Below, piece after piece: positions 9,607 through 20,089 of a stretch of 64,000 nucleotides of DNA (the first letter of the stretch is position 1; each line of letters starts with the position of its first letter). The notes beneath the pieces are model-generated. The model saw only the letters and a list, made by a program, of their open reading frames with translations. It ran no database searches and was not told where the DNA came from. This DNA comes from Pisaster brevispinus. Its lineage: Eukaryota; Echinodermata; Asteroidea; Forcipulatida; Asteriidae. Where the stretch lies: assembly GCA_023634235.1 (NCBI GenBank), contig JAMKCF010000002.1:6190722-6254721 (forward strand), written 5' to 3'. Both the position numbers and the translations under genes were made by a program.

Positions 9607-12336
9607 ATGGCACTCCCTACTGACACAAAGTGCATTTTCCGTAAGCTACGTAAGCTTAAAGAAAAGAACATTCGTTACTCGTCACATCTTGACAACTACC
9701 GCTTTTATCGTTTGTCTCGTATTCTGCCTAAAGGACTACAGATCAAGTGTGCCCCTTCCTTTGGGGACCTTGATCCCTCCTTTCTTAAGAAATGGAACAA
9801 GACACTCACTAACACGTCTTTCCAATTGCTTACACTGCTAGAAAATCAATGTCAACAATACATTGATAACCAGTTACTTGAGATAACAGACACTGAATCT
9901 CAACTCAAAGAGTCATGCTCTATTCAAGAGTTTGAACATTTACAAGATATCATTCTGTCTAACGTCAATCACCTACGGTCCTCCCTATTGGACAAACAAA
10001 ATAAGAAACGCATGAATGTCCAAGCTAACCATAAGAAATACATTCATAGGCGTTTCCACAGTAAGAGGCCAACTATTGTTCCTGATACTGACAGGTCACT
10101 AGTTGCACCACGTACAGTAGTTAACCTATCTGACAAAGTTCTAACCGACCCACAGGTTAAACTCCTCTCAAGGGGTCTTAAATTTTGCCCCACACCCAGA
10201 GAACCGGACCAACTGTCTTTTCAACAAGACATGGCCCAATTCAACCGTAGGTTACGCCTACGTGAATATTTTCATGTAGACCCCTCCACAGAGGACGAGT
10301 CATCTGTGGACGTCCAACCCAACACCCGCAACCGCTTCAGGGAGAAAAGTCGTTGGGTACCCCCTAAGAACAGAGATGTGGCTCTTGATACCTACATCAA
10401 TTCAGTCAGCTCCGAGGTTCTTAAGGTCCCTAACACCTTGGCACCAAACAACCTCCCCCAAGATGAACGTCATGCTCTAACACAGCTCCGCCAATCACCA
10501 GACATAGTGATTAAACGTGCTGACAAGGGGTCCGCAGTTGTAGTCATGAACACACATGACTACATAGCTGAGGGCCTCAGACAACTCAGCAACACTGATC
10601 ATTATATTGAATGTGACACTGACCCTACTCAATTATTTTCCAAACAAATCAGTGACACCTTGGTTAGAATGCACAATGCCAACGGTATCGACAAAGATAC
10701 CTTCAACTATCTCCTTCCACAGGACCCCCGTACAGCACGCTTCTACCTTCTACCTAAGATACACAAGCCCAACAACCCAGGCCGACCCATTGTATCTGGT
10801 AATGGTAGCCCTACAGAGCGCATTTCTGAGTTTGTAGATAGCTTTCTCAACCCCCTAGTCTCCGGCATCCCTTCCTTCATAAAGGACACCACAGACTTCC
10901 TCCATAAGCTAGAGGATGTCAAACATCAAATACCTGACTCTGCTTTTTTGGTTACTTTAGATGTTTCATCACTGTATACTAACATACCCCATAATGAAGG
11001 CATAAGTGCATGTGTCTCTGCCCTCAGGGGCAACAAACAATCCCGCCCCTCAGTGATACATGTTAAGGAACTCATCAGCCATATTCTCACTAAGAACAAC
11101 TTTTCATTCACTGACAGGCATTTTCTACAGATACAGGGTACCGCCATGGGTACAAAAATGGCGCCCTCATATGCCAACATTTTCATGTCTGACTTAGAGG
11201 AAAAACTTCTGTCCTCTGCCCCCAGCCGCCCACTAGTTTGGTGGAGATTTATTGATGATATTTTCTCTATCTGGTGTGGTAGTCAAGACAGCTTGGTTGA
11301 GTTTATCGACCATATAAACTCATTCCACCCAACCATAAAGTTCACTACTGAATACTCTCTAACAAGTGTTAACTTTCTAGATGTAACTATCAGTAAATCC
11401 CCTAGCGGCATTGCTACGGATGTATACAGCAAACCCACTGACACCCACCAGTACCTTCTCTCTAACAGTTGCCACCCCAGTCACTGTAAGAAGGCAATAG
11501 CTTACAGTCAGGCCTTGCGCATAAGACGTATCTGCTCCACAGATACCCTATACAAAAGGCGCTCATCGGACCTCAGGAAACACCTTGTTTCTAGAGGTCA
11601 CAGCGAACGCAGGGTTCAACTTGCCATCAACAAGGCCCTCGGTATACCACGCCATACTCTTTTGGCCAACAAGGGGTCCAGAAAAGTCCCGACCAATAGA
11701 GTTGCCCTGGTCACCACCTACCACCCTAACCTACCCAAACTCTCCTCAATCCTCAATGGTAGAATGGATATTCTCCATTCATCTAAGAGGATGCGCTCAG
11801 CAATCCCTGATAACCCCATGGTTGCTTTCCGCCGCCCTAAAAACCTGGGAGACATTCTAGTCAGGGCCAAACTCCCCCCAGGTACAGGCCAAACACCACC
11901 ACTAACAGAGATACAGGGTTGTCACAAGTGTACCCGCTCTAAATGTAGAACCTGTCTCTACATCAAACCTGCACTTAAAGTGAAGAGTCATAGCACTGGC
12001 TCTTCTTACAATATCAAGACCGACTCCCTATGTAGCACACCCAATGTGGTCTATGTTATATCTTGTAAAAGATGTGGACTACAGTATGTGGGAGAGACTA
12101 AGACCAAACTCAGTCTTCGCTTTGCAAACCATGTCTCTTCCATAAAGACCAAGAAACTGTACCCCGTCTCCATCCACTTCAACAGCCGTAATCACAGCGT
12201 CAAAGATGTTGAACTCATCGTGATTGAGGCTTGCAATGGTGACGACACACACCGCAAACTCAGAGAATCACACTGGATTTACCAACTCAAGACAGTCCAA
12301 CCCTTTGGACTCAACGTAAACACTGGTGTTAAATAA
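9607..12336 (+). CDS. PLE-A copy B: intact reverse transcriptase with GIY-YIG endonuclease
   Basis: A single 909-codon ORF with no stop or frameshift. Residues ~1-330 are the PLE N-terminal region (RADKGSAVVVMNTHDY). RT motif A is DVSSLYTNI at about 452, motif B TAMGTKMAPSYAN at about 512 and the catalytic FIDDIF at 549-554, followed by NFLDVTISK. Cysteines 772, 775, 780 and 783 form a CX2CX4CX2C knuckle. The GIY-YIG nuclease starts at VVYVISC (814), with QYVGET around 826-831, then the conserved Arg in LSLRFANH and a Glu in DVELIVIEA. In this family the nuclease nicks target DNA and the RT copies the element RNA at the nick. The ATG at 9607 follows the acceptor-like array and is the first Met in frame. 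This is the only copy here that could be fully functional. Confidence 0.93.
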   Translation: MALPTDTKCIFRKLRKLKEKNIRYSSHLDNYRFYRLSRILPKGLQIKCAPSFGDLDPSFLKKWNKTLTNTSFQLLTLLENQCQQYIDNQLLEITDTESQLKESCSIQEFEHLQDIILSNVNHLRSSLLDKQNKKRMNVQANHKKYIHRRFHSKRPTIVPDTDRSLVAPRTVVNLSDKVLTDPQVKLLSRGLKFCPTPREPDQLSFQQDMAQFNRRLRLREYFHVDPSTEDESSVDVQPNTRNRFREKSRWVPPKNRDVALDTYINSVSSEVLKVPNTLAPNNLPQDERHALTQLRQSPDIVIKRADKGSAVVVMNTHDYIAEGLRQLSNTDHYIECDTDPTQLFSKQISDTLVRMHNANGIDKDTFNYLLPQDPRTARFYLLPKIHKPNNPGRPIVSGNGSPTERISEFVDSFLNPLVSGIPSFIKDTTDFLHKLEDVKHQIPDSAFLVTLDVSSLYTNIPHNEGISACVSALRGNKQSRPSVIHVKELISHILTKNNFSFTDRHFLQIQGTAMGTKMAPSYANIFMSDLEEKLLSSAPSRPLVWWRFIDDIFSIWCGSQDSLVEFIDHINSFHPTIKFTTEYSLTSVNFLDVTISKSPSGIATDVYSKPTDTHQYLLSNSCHPSHCKKAIAYSQALRIRRICSTDTLYKRRSSDLRKHLVSRGHSERRVQLAINKALGIPRHTLLANKGSRKVPTNRVALVTTYHPNLPKLSSILNGRMDILHSSKRMRSAIPDNPMVAFRRPKNLGDILVRAKLPPGTGQTPPLTEIQGCHKCTRSKCRTCLYIKPALKVKSHSTGSSYNIKTDSLCSTPNVVYVISCKRCGLQYVGETKTKLSLRFANHVSSIKTKKLYPVSIHFNSRNHSVKDVELIVIEACNGDDTHRKLRESHWIYQLKTVQPFGLNVNTGVK

Positions 12337-12482
12337 ATTCCCATCACACTCCTTCCACCTTTGCTTGTTTTTTTCTTCGATATAAAATACATACAATAAC
12401 TGTAAACAACAAGTTCTCTCCACTAGTCTATTTTTACTTCTTTTTGCTATAAATGGATATGTTTGTGTTTGTTATTGTTTAT

Positions 12483-12521
12483 GCCTCAGACGAAGGTCCG
12501 GATTGGATCGAAAGCTAAGGC
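12483..12521 (+). ncRNA. Hammerhead-like motif, core mutated
   Basis: Same 39 nt pattern as 13028-13066, but the core reads CAGACGA rather than CTGACGA. That changes an invariant U of the hammerhead, so this copy is probably inactive. Confidence 0.5.
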
Positions 12522-13027
12522 CATCTCCCCTACTAATTTTATATGATACAAAATAGATACAGTTATTGTCATTTACATGTTCCCTACACTTTTCTCTCTC
12601 TCAAAAAGTTTTTAAAAATCAACCTGTCTATAACCTATTCCCTCTGCAGAGGAATTAATAACCAGCTCTCTCTGCAGGTTCCTCTTGCTTGGTTTTAACC
12701 TCTTACACTGATTCTTTTATTCTATAGTTACTTTGATCTTGCCTCCTATTGTTAGTTGCATTTTCTTAAGTGGCTTGCCCTCTAATCTTACCCTTTCATG
12801 CTTCCCGCATTGTAATGCCTACAATGTGGTACCACTATTATGGTCCAGTGATCCAGCCTTTCACACTGACCATCCTTTGTTCTCACTTCTTCCCTTCTAT
12901 AGGTTCTTAGCCAGTTAATTTACAACTCTGATTGGCTATATTTTCCCGCTTTTTTCTGGATACTCTCCCTTAATCCTTGCTCCTCTTTTTGCTATAAATG
13001 GATATGTTTGTGTTTGTTCTTGTTTAT

Positions 13028-13066
13028 GCCTCTGACGAAGGTCCGGATTGGATCGAAAGCTAAGGC
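13028..13066 (+). ncRNA. Hammerhead-like motif of PLE-A
   Basis: GCCT pairs with AGGC as stem I around the core CTGACGA. GGTCC pairs with GGATC as stem II over a GGATT loop, followed by GAA. The residual stem III is the self-complementary AGCT, with A as the cleavage-site base. One extra A sits between the core and stem II, and stem III has no loop. Self-cleavage would therefore need a dimer and may be weak. The pattern recurs in every PLE-A tail. Confidence 0.6.
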
Positions 13067-13210
13067 CATCTCCCCTACTAAAATTATATATATATATGTT
13101 GAATCGTAAACGTGGGTGTGATCCCTGGCTACACGGCAGTTAACGGTTGTATGGCTTCTGACTGGCACCCCGAACAAAGATATTGACTAATAGGGAGACC
13201 GCCAACATAG

Positions 13211-13282
13211 GGCTGGATAGCTCAGTTGGTAGAGCGCCGGTACGTTAATCCGGAGGTCGTTGGTTCAAGTCCCGCTCCAGTC
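13211..13282 (+). tRNA. tRNA-like sequence between PLE-A tails
   Basis: A 72 nt cloverleaf with acceptor GGCTGGA/TCCAGTC, D-arm GCTC/GAGC, anticodon loop ACGTTAA (GTT at 34-36, C at 33), T-loop TTCAAGT and good A- and B-boxes. It is flanked upstream by about 110 bp of the 317 bp repeat unit. There is no T-run directly after this copy. It is probably a tRNA-Lys-derived repeat rather than a decoding tRNA. Confidence 0.55.
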
Positions 13283-13303
13283 AATTATTCTTTGTTCAAA
13301 CCC

Positions 13304-14017
13304 GAACTATATATATATATATATATAAAATTAGTAGGGGAGATGGCCTTAGCTTTCGATCCAATCCGGACCTTCGTCAGAGGCATAAACAAGAACAAAC
13401 ACAAACATATCCATTTATAGCAAAAAGAGGAGCAAAGGATTAAGGGAGAGTATCCAGAAAAAAGCGGGAAAATATAGCCAATCAGAGTTGTAAATTTACT
13501 GGCTAAGAACCAATAAGAGTGAAGAGGTGAGAACAAAGGATGGTCAGTGTCAAAGGCTGGATCGCTGGACCATAAAGGTGGTACTGCATTGTAGGTATTA
13601 CAATGCGGGAAGCATGAAAGGGTAGGATTAGAGGGCAAGCCACATAAGAAAATGCAACTAACAGTAGGAGGCAAGATCAAAGTAATTATAGAATAAAAGA
13701 ATCAGTGTAAGAAGTTAAAACTATGCAAGAGGAACCTGCAGAGAGAGCAGGTTATTAATTCCTCTGCAGAGGGAATGGGTTATTGACAGGTTGATTTTTT
13801 CAAAACCTTTTGAGAGAGAGAAAAAAAAAAAAAAGGAAAAAAAAGAAGTGTAGGGAACATGTAAATGATAATAACTGTATCTATTTTGTATCAATGAAGT
13901 AAGCGAGAGAAAAAGCGTAAAAATAGACTAGTGGAGAGAACTTGTTGTTTACAGTTATTTTATTTATTTTATATCAAAGAAAAAAACAAGCAAAGGTGGA
14001 AGGAGTGTGATGGGAAT
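13304..14017 (-). other. 3' tail of PLE-A copy C
   Basis: Reverse-complement copy of the PLE-A tail, beginning in (TA)n. The hammerhead-like motif at 13346-13384 (minus) has the same sequence as 13028-13066. An A-rich stretch at 13820-13850 is longer than in the other copies. No coding sequence is seen. Confidence 0.85.
13346..13384 (-). ncRNA. Hammerhead-like motif of PLE-A copy C
   Basis: Reverse complement of the 39 nt motif at 13028-13066, with core CTGACGA, stem II GGTCC/GGATC and the palindromic AGCT stem III all retained. Confidence 0.6.
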
Positions 14018-16285
14018 TTATTTAACACCAGTGTTTACGTTGAGTCCAAAGGGTTGGACTGTCTTGAGTTGGTGAATCCAGTGTGATTCTCTGAGTTTGC
14101 GGTGTGTGTCGTCACCATTGCAAGCCTCAATCACGATGAGTTCAACATCTTTGACGCTGTGATTACGGCTGTTGAAGTGGATGGATACGGGGTACAGTTT
14201 CTTGGTCTTTATGGAAGAGACATGGTTTGCAAAGCGTAGACTGAGTTTTGTCTTAGTCTCTCCCACATACTGTAGTCCACATCTTTTACAAGATATAACA
14301 TAGACCACATTGGGTGTGCTACATAGGGAGTCGGTCTTGATATTGTAAGAAGAGCCAGTGCTATGACTCTTCACTTTAAGTGCAGGTTTGATGTAGAGAC
14401 AGGTTCTACATTTAGAGCGGGTACACTTGTGACAACCCTGAATCTCTGTTAGTGGTGGTGTTTGGCCTGTACCTGGGGGGAGTTTGGCCCTTACTAGAAT
14501 GTCTCCCAGGTTTTTAGGGCGGCGGAAAGCAACCATGGGGTTATCAGGGATTGCTGAGCGCATCCTCTTAGATGAATGGAGAATATCCATTCTACCATTG
14601 AGGATTGAGGAGAGTTTGGGTAGGTTAGGGTGGTAGGTGGTGACCAGGGCAACTCTATTGGTCGGGACTTTTCTGGACCCCTTGTTGGCCAAAAGAGTAT
14701 GGCGTGGTATACTGAGGGCCTTGTTGATGGCAAGTTGAACCCTGCGTTCGCTGTGACCTCTAGAAACAAGGTGTTTCCTGAGGTCCGATGAGCGCCTTTT
14801 GTATAGGGTATCTGTGGAGCAGATACGTCTTATGCGCAAGGCCTGACTGTAAGCTATTGCCTTCTTACAGTGACTGGGGTGGCAACTGTTAGAGAGAAGG
14901 AACTGGTGGGTGTCAGTGGGTTTGCTGTATACATCCGTAGCAATGCCGCTAGGGGATTTACTGATAGTTACATCTAGAAAGTTAACACTTGTTAGAGAGT
15001 ATTCAGTAGTGAACTTTATGGTTGGGTGGAATGAGTTTATATGGTCGATAAACTCAACCAAGCTGTCTTGACTACCACACCAGATAGAGAAAATATCATC
15101 AATAAATCTCCACCAAACTAGTGGGCGGCTGGGGGCAGAGGACAGAAGTTTTTCCTCTAAGTCAGACATGAAAATGTTGGCATATGAGGGCGCCATTTTT
15201 GTACCCATGGCGGTACCCTGTATCTGTAGAAAATGCCTGTCAGTGAATGAAAAGTTGTTCTTAGTGAGAATATGGCTGATGAGTTCCTTAACATGTATCA
15301 CTGAGGGGCGGGATTGTTTGTTACCCCTGAGGGCAGAGACACATGCACTTATGCCTTCATTATGGGGTATGTTAGTATACAGTGATGAAACATCTAAAGT
15401 AACCAAAAAAGCAGAGTCGGGTATTTGATGTTTGACATCCTCTAGCTTATGGATGAAGTCTGTGGTGTCCTTTATGAAGGAAGGGATGCCGGAGACTAGG
15501 GGGTTGAGAAAGCTATCTACAAACTCAGAAATGCGCTCTGTAGGGCTACCATTACCAGATACAATGGGTCGGCCTGGGTTGTTGGGCTTGTGTATCTTAG
15601 GTAGAAGGTAGAAGCGTGCTGTACGGGGGTCATGTGGAAGGAGATAGTTGAAGGTATCTTTGTCGATACCGTTGGCATTGTGTATTCTAACCAAGGTGTC
15701 ACTGATTTGTTTGGAAAATAATTGAGTAGGGTCAGTGTCACATTCAATATAATGATCAGTGTTGCTGAGTTGTCTGAGGCCCTCAGCTATGTAGTCATGT
15801 GTGTTCATGACTACAACTGCGGACCCCTTGTCAGCACGTTTAATCACTATGTCTGGTGATTGGCGGAGCTGTGTTAGAGCATGACGTTCATCTTGGGGGA
15901 GGTTGTTTGGTGCCAAGGTGTTAGGGACCTTAAGAACCTCGGAGCTGACTGAATTGATGTAGGTATCAAGAGCCACATCTCGGTTCTTAGGGGGTACCCA
16001 ACGACTTTTCTCCCTGAAGCGGTTGCGGGTGTTGGGTTGGACGTCCACAGATGACTCGTCCTCTGTGGAGGGCTCTACATGAAAATATTCACGTAGGCGT
16101 AACCTACGGTTGAATTGGGCCATGTCTTGTTGAAAAGACAGTTGGTCCGGTTCTCTGGGTGTGGGGCAAAATTTGAGACCCCTTGAGAGGAGTTTAACCT
16201 GTGGGTCGGTTAGAACTTTGTCAGATAGGTTAACTACTGTACGTGGTGCAACTAGTGACCTGTCAGTATCAGGAACAATAGTTGG
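14018..16285 (-). CDS. PLE-A copy C: open but 5'-truncated RT / GIY-YIG
   Basis: The minus-strand frame is open from 16285 to the stop at 14018. The first Met (16123) gives 701 residues, MAQFNRRLRLREYF onward. All RT motifs (DVSSLYTNI, TAMGTKMAPSYAN, FIDDIF), the cysteine knuckle and the GIY-YIG domain match copy B with only scattered substitutions. The N-terminal ~150 residues and the acceptor-like array are missing. The copy ends at a (TA)n of about 18 bp, beyond which copy D begins in the opposite direction. The missing N-terminus probably makes it non-autonomous. Confidence 0.9.
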   Translation of the reverse strand, partial: PTIVPDTDRSLVAPRTVVNLSDKVLTDPQVKLLSRGLKFCPTPREPDQLSFQQDMAQFNRRLRLREYFHVEPSTEDESSVDVQPNTRNRFREKSRWVPPKNRDVALDTYINSVSSEVLKVPNTLAPNNLPQDERHALTQLRQSPDIVIKRADKGSAVVVMNTHDYIAEGLRQLSNTDHYIECDTDPTQLFSKQISDTLVRIHNANGIDKDTFNYLLPHDPRTARFYLLPKIHKPNNPGRPIVSGNGSPTERISEFVDSFLNPLVSGIPSFIKDTTDFIHKLEDVKHQIPDSAFLVTLDVSSLYTNIPHNEGISACVSALRGNKQSRPSVIHVKELISHILTKNNFSFTDRHFLQIQGTAMGTKMAPSYANIFMSDLEEKLLSSAPSRPLVWWRFIDDIFSIWCGSQDSLVEFIDHINSFHPTIKFTTEYSLTSVNFLDVTISKSPSGIATDVYSKPTDTHQFLLSNSCHPSHCKKAIAYSQALRIRRICSTDTLYKRRSSDLRKHLVSRGHSERRVQLAINKALSIPRHTLLANKGSRKVPTNRVALVTTYHPNLPKLSSILNGRMDILHSSKRMRSAIPDNPMVAFRRPKNLGDILVRAKLPPGTGQTPPLTEIQGCHKCTRSKCRTCLYIKPALKVKSHSTGSSYNIKTDSLCSTPNVVYVISCKRCGLQYVGETKTKLSLRFANHVSSIKTKKLYPVSIHFNSRNHSVKDVELIVIEACNGDDTHRKLRESHWIHQLKTVQPFGLNVNTGVK

Positions 16286-16304
16286 CCTATATATATATAT
16301 ATAG

Positions 16305-18692
16305 TCATGCTCTATTCAAGAGTTTGAACATTTACAAGATATCATTCTGTCTAACGTCAATCACCTACGGTCCTCCCTATTGGACAAACAGAATAAGAAA
16401 CATTCATAGGCGTTTCCACAGTAAGAGGCCAACTATTGTTCCTGATACTGACAGGTCACTAGTTGCACCACGTGCAGTAGTTAACCTATCTGACAAAGTT
16501 CTAACCGACCCACAGGTTAAACTCCTCTCAAGGGGTCTTAAATTTTGCCCCACACCCAGAGAACCGGACCAACTGTCTTTTCAACAAGACATGGCCCAAT
16601 TCAACCGTAGGTTACGCCTACGTGAATATTTTCATGTAGACCCCTCCACAGAGGACGAGTCATCTGTGGACGTCCAACCCAACACCCGCAACCGCTTCAG
16701 GAAGAAAAGTCGTTGGGTACCCCCTAAGAACCGAGATGTGGCTCTTGATACCTACATCAATTCAGTCAGCTCCGAGGTTCTTAAGGTCCCTAACACCTTG
16801 GCACCAAACAACCTCCCCCAAGATTAACGTCATGCTCTAACACAGCTCCGCCAATCACCAGACATAGTGATTAAACGTGCTGACAAGGGGTCCGCAGTTG
16901 TAGTCATGAACACACATGACTACATAGCTGAGGGCCTCAGACAACTCAGCAACACTGATCATCATATTGAATGTGACACTGACCCTACTCAATTATTTTC
17001 CAAACAAATCAGTGACACCTTGGTTAGAATGCACAATGCCAACGGTATCGACAAAGATACCTTCAACTATCTCCTTCCACAGGACCCCGTACAGCACGCT
17101 TCTACCTTCTACTTAAGATACACAAGCCCAACAACCCAGGCCGACCCATTGTATCTTGTATTGGTATCCCTACAGAACGCATTTCTGAGTTTGTAGATAG
17201 CTTCTCAACCCCCTAGTCTCCGGCATCCCTTCCTTCATAAAGGACACCACAGACTTCCTCCATAAGCTAGAGGATGTCAAACATCAAATACCTGACTCTG
17301 CTTTTTTGGTTACTTTAGATGTTTCATCACTGTATACTAACATACCCCATAATGAAGGCATAAGTGCATGTGTCTCTGCCCTCAGGGGCAACAAACAATC
17401 CCGCCCCTCAGTGATACATGTTAAGGAACTCATCAGCCATATTCTCACTAAGAACAACTTTTCATTCACTGACAGGCATTTTCTACAGATACAGGGTACC
17501 GCCATGGGTACAAAAATGGCGCCCTCATATGCCAACATTTTCATGTCTGACTTATAGGAAAAACTTCTGTCCTCTGCCCCCCAGCCGCCCACTAGTTTGG
17601 TGGAGATTTATTGATGATATTTTCTCTATCTGGTGTGGTAGTCCAGACAGCTTGGTTGAGTTTATCGACCATATAAACTCATTCCACCCAACCATAAAGT
17701 TCACTACTGAATACTCTCTAACAAGTGTTAACTTTCTAGATGTAACTATCAGTAAATCCCCTAGCGGCATTGCTACGGATGTATACAGCAAACCCACTGA
17801 CACCCACCAGTACATTCTCTCTAACAGTTGCCACCCCAGTCACTGTAAGAAGGCAATGGCTTACAGTCAGGCCTTGCGCATAAGACGTATCTGCTCCACA
17901 GATACCCTATACAAAATGCGGTCATCGGACCTCAGGAAACACCTTGTTTCTAGAGGTCACAGCGAACGCAGGGTTCAACTTGCCATCAACAAGGCCCTCA
18001 GTATACCACGCCATACTCTTTTGGCCAATAAGGGGTCCAGAAAAGTCCCGACCAATAGAGTTGCCCTGGTCACCACCTACCACCCTAACCTACCCAAACT
18101 CTCCTCAATCCTCAATGGTAGAATGGATATTCTCCATTCATCTAAGAGGATGCGCTCAGCTATCCCTGATAACCCCATGGTTGCTTTCCGCCGCCCTAAA
18201 AACCTGGGAGACATTCTAGTCAGGGCTAAATTCCCCCAGGTACAGGCCAAACACCACCACTAACAGAGATACAGGGTTGTCACAAGTGTACCCGCTCTAA
18301 ATGTAGAACCTGTCTCTACATCAAACCTGCACTTAAAGTGAAGAGTCATAGCACTGGCTCTTCTTACAATATCAAGACCGACTCCCTATTTAGCACACCC
18401 AATGTGGTCTATGTTATATCTTGTAAAAGATGTGGACTACAGTATGTGGGAGAGACTAAGACCAAACTCAGTCTTCGCTTTGCAAACCATGTCTCTTCCA
18501 TAAAGACCAAGAAACTGTACCCCGTCTCCATCCACTTCAACAGCCTTAATCACAGCGTCAAAGATGTTGAACTCATCGTGATTGACGCTTGAAATGGTGA
18601 CGACACACACCGCAAACTCAGAGAATCACACTGGATTCACCAACTCAAGACAGTCCAACCCTATGGACTCAACGTAAACACTGGTGTTAAAT
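16305..18692 (+). pseudogene. PLE-A copy D: truncated and frameshifted
   Basis: Begins at the equivalent of 9913 in copy B, so the N-terminus is cut. Visible lesions include a deletion of about 36 bp near 16399 between short ATAAGAAA repeats, a stop at 16825-16827 (GAA to TAA in QDERHA), a lost C near 17087, a stop at 17555 (TTATAG) and an extra C near 17582. There is also a shift near 18235 and a stop in EACNG at 18590. Motifs A and B and FIDDIF remain readable. It is the mirror partner of copy C. Confidence 0.9.
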
Positions 18693-19360
18693 AAATTCCC
18701 ATCACACTCTTTCCACCTTTGGTTGTTTTTTTTCTTTGATATAAAATAAATACAATAATTGTAAACAACAAGTTCTCTCCACTAGTCTATTTTTACGTTT
18801 TTTCTCTCGCTTACTTCATTGATACAAAATAGATACAGTTATTGTCATTTACATGTTCCCTACACTTCTTTTTTCTCTCTCTCAAAAAGTTTTGATTAAA
18901 TCAACCTGCCAATAACCCATTCCCTCTGCAGAGGAATTAATAACCTGCTCTCTCTGCAGGTTCCTCTTGCTTAGTTTTAACTTCTTACACTGATTCTTTT
19001 ATTCTATAATTACTTTGATCTTGCCTCCTATTGTTAGTTGCATTTTCTTATGTGGCTTGCCGTCAATCCTACCCTTTCATGCTTCCCGCATTGTAATACC
19101 TACAATGCAGTACCACCTACGGTCCAGTGATCCAGCCTTTGACACTGACCATCCTTTGTTCTCACTTCTTCACTCTTATTGGTTCTTAGCCAGTAAATTT
19201 ACAACTCTGATTGGCTATATTTTCCCGCTTTTTTCTGGATACTCTCCCTTAATCCTTTGCTCCTCTTTTTGCTATAAATGGATATGTTTGTGTTTGTTCT
19301 TGTTTATGCCTCTGACGAAGGTCCGGATCGAAAGCTAAGGCCATCTCCCCTACTAATTTT
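18693..19360 (+). other. 3' tail of PLE-A copy D
   Basis: Matches the copy B tail, with the acceptor-like pair near 18925-18965. The hammerhead-like motif at 19308-19341 has lost its stem II loop (GGTCCGGATC), the same deletion as in copy A at 1802-1835. This suggests copies A and D derive from one sublineage. Confidence 0.8.
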
Positions 19361-19437
19361 TAACGGTTAACGGTTGTATGGCTTCTGACTGGCACCCCGA
19401 ACAAAGATATTGAGTAATAGGGAGACCGCCAACATAG

Positions 19438-19509
19438 AGCTGGATAGCTCAGTTGGTAGAGCGCCGGTACGTTTATCCGGAGGTCGTTGGTTCAAGTCCC
19501 GCTCCAGTC
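19438..19509 (+). tRNA. tRNA-like sequence with T5 terminator
   Basis: Same cloverleaf as 13211-13282, with first acceptor base A and anticodon loop ACGTTTA. TTTTT begins a few bases downstream at about 19512. Confidence 0.5.
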
Positions 19510-19753
19510 AATTTTTCTTCGTTCAAACCCAAACTATTTTAATACAAATTTCCCAGTCAGTTTCCCTTGTGGTTTATTAATTTATGTTTAATATTAAAAA
19601 GTCGCACCCCCGCAAGGATCCCGTGGCTGCCGCTTCCCAGGTTGAATCGTAAACGTGGGTGTGATCCCTGGCTACACGGCAGTTAACGGTTGTATGGCTT
19701 CTGACTGGCACCCCGAACAAAGATATTGACTTATAGGGAGACCGCCAACATAG

Positions 19754-19825
19754 GGCTGGATAGCTCAGTTGGTAGAGCGCCGGTACGTTAATCCGGAGGT
19801 CGTTGGTTCAAGTCCCGCTCCAGTA
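19754..19825 (+). tRNA. tRNA-like sequence with T6 terminator
   Basis: Same cloverleaf, but the last acceptor base is A rather than C. A TTTTTT run follows at about 19828, and the A- and B-boxes are intact. Confidence 0.5.
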
Positions 19826-19874
19826 ATTTTTTCTTTGTTCAAACCCAAACTATTTATATATTTTATATACATAT

Positions 19875-20075
19875 ATATGAAATAAATTCAGAATATGAGT
19901 TTAAACAACTCTGGCATATATCTCTTCTGGACAGACTTTTTCGTACCATAAGGCACTCATCATCAGAATGACGAAAATAGAATACAAGTAGCATCTTACC
20001 TTATTTCGAATTAAGCGCGCGCAACCGTGACGCGTGCTACGTCATTGAAGTTAGTATGCGTTTATGTCACTGAAG
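19875..20075 (-). repeat. PLE-H 3'-terminal fragment with decayed hammerhead
   Basis: Reverse complement of about 8275-8475. The hammerhead at 19925-19968 is damaged: the first core base is changed (ATGATGA) and the stem III strand reads AAA instead of ACA. It marks the right border of the PLE cluster. Confidence 0.8.
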
Positions 20076-20089
20076 TAAGATTGTATATA

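Larger units (their letters stand above)
12337..13085 (+). other. 3' tail of PLE-A copy B
   Basis: Non-coding tail shared by all four PLE-A copies. It contains two acceptor-like modules near 12640-12690 (CTCTCTGCAGGTTCC), identical in style to the upstream array. It has two hammerhead-like motifs (12483-12521 and 13028-13066), each preceded by the same TATAAATGGATATGTTTGTG block. The two blocks indicate an internal duplication or partial nested copy. The tail ends in (TA)n. Confidence 0.85.
19361..19855 (+). repeat. Tandem ~316 bp tRNA-like repeat units
   Basis: Two units with TGGATAGCTCAGTTGG at 19441 and 19757 (period 316). This is the mirror image of the array at 1003-1775. The tRNA-like parts are at 19438-19509 and 19754-19825, and both are followed within 5 bp by T5 or T6, a plausible Pol III terminator. 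Confidence 0.9.

Noticed and set aside
13211..13282. Functional tRNA-Asn(GTT) gene
   Set aside because: C at position 33, a T-T mismatch in the anticodon stem and a T-stem mismatch are unlike a decoding tRNA, and all copies sit in mobile repeats.
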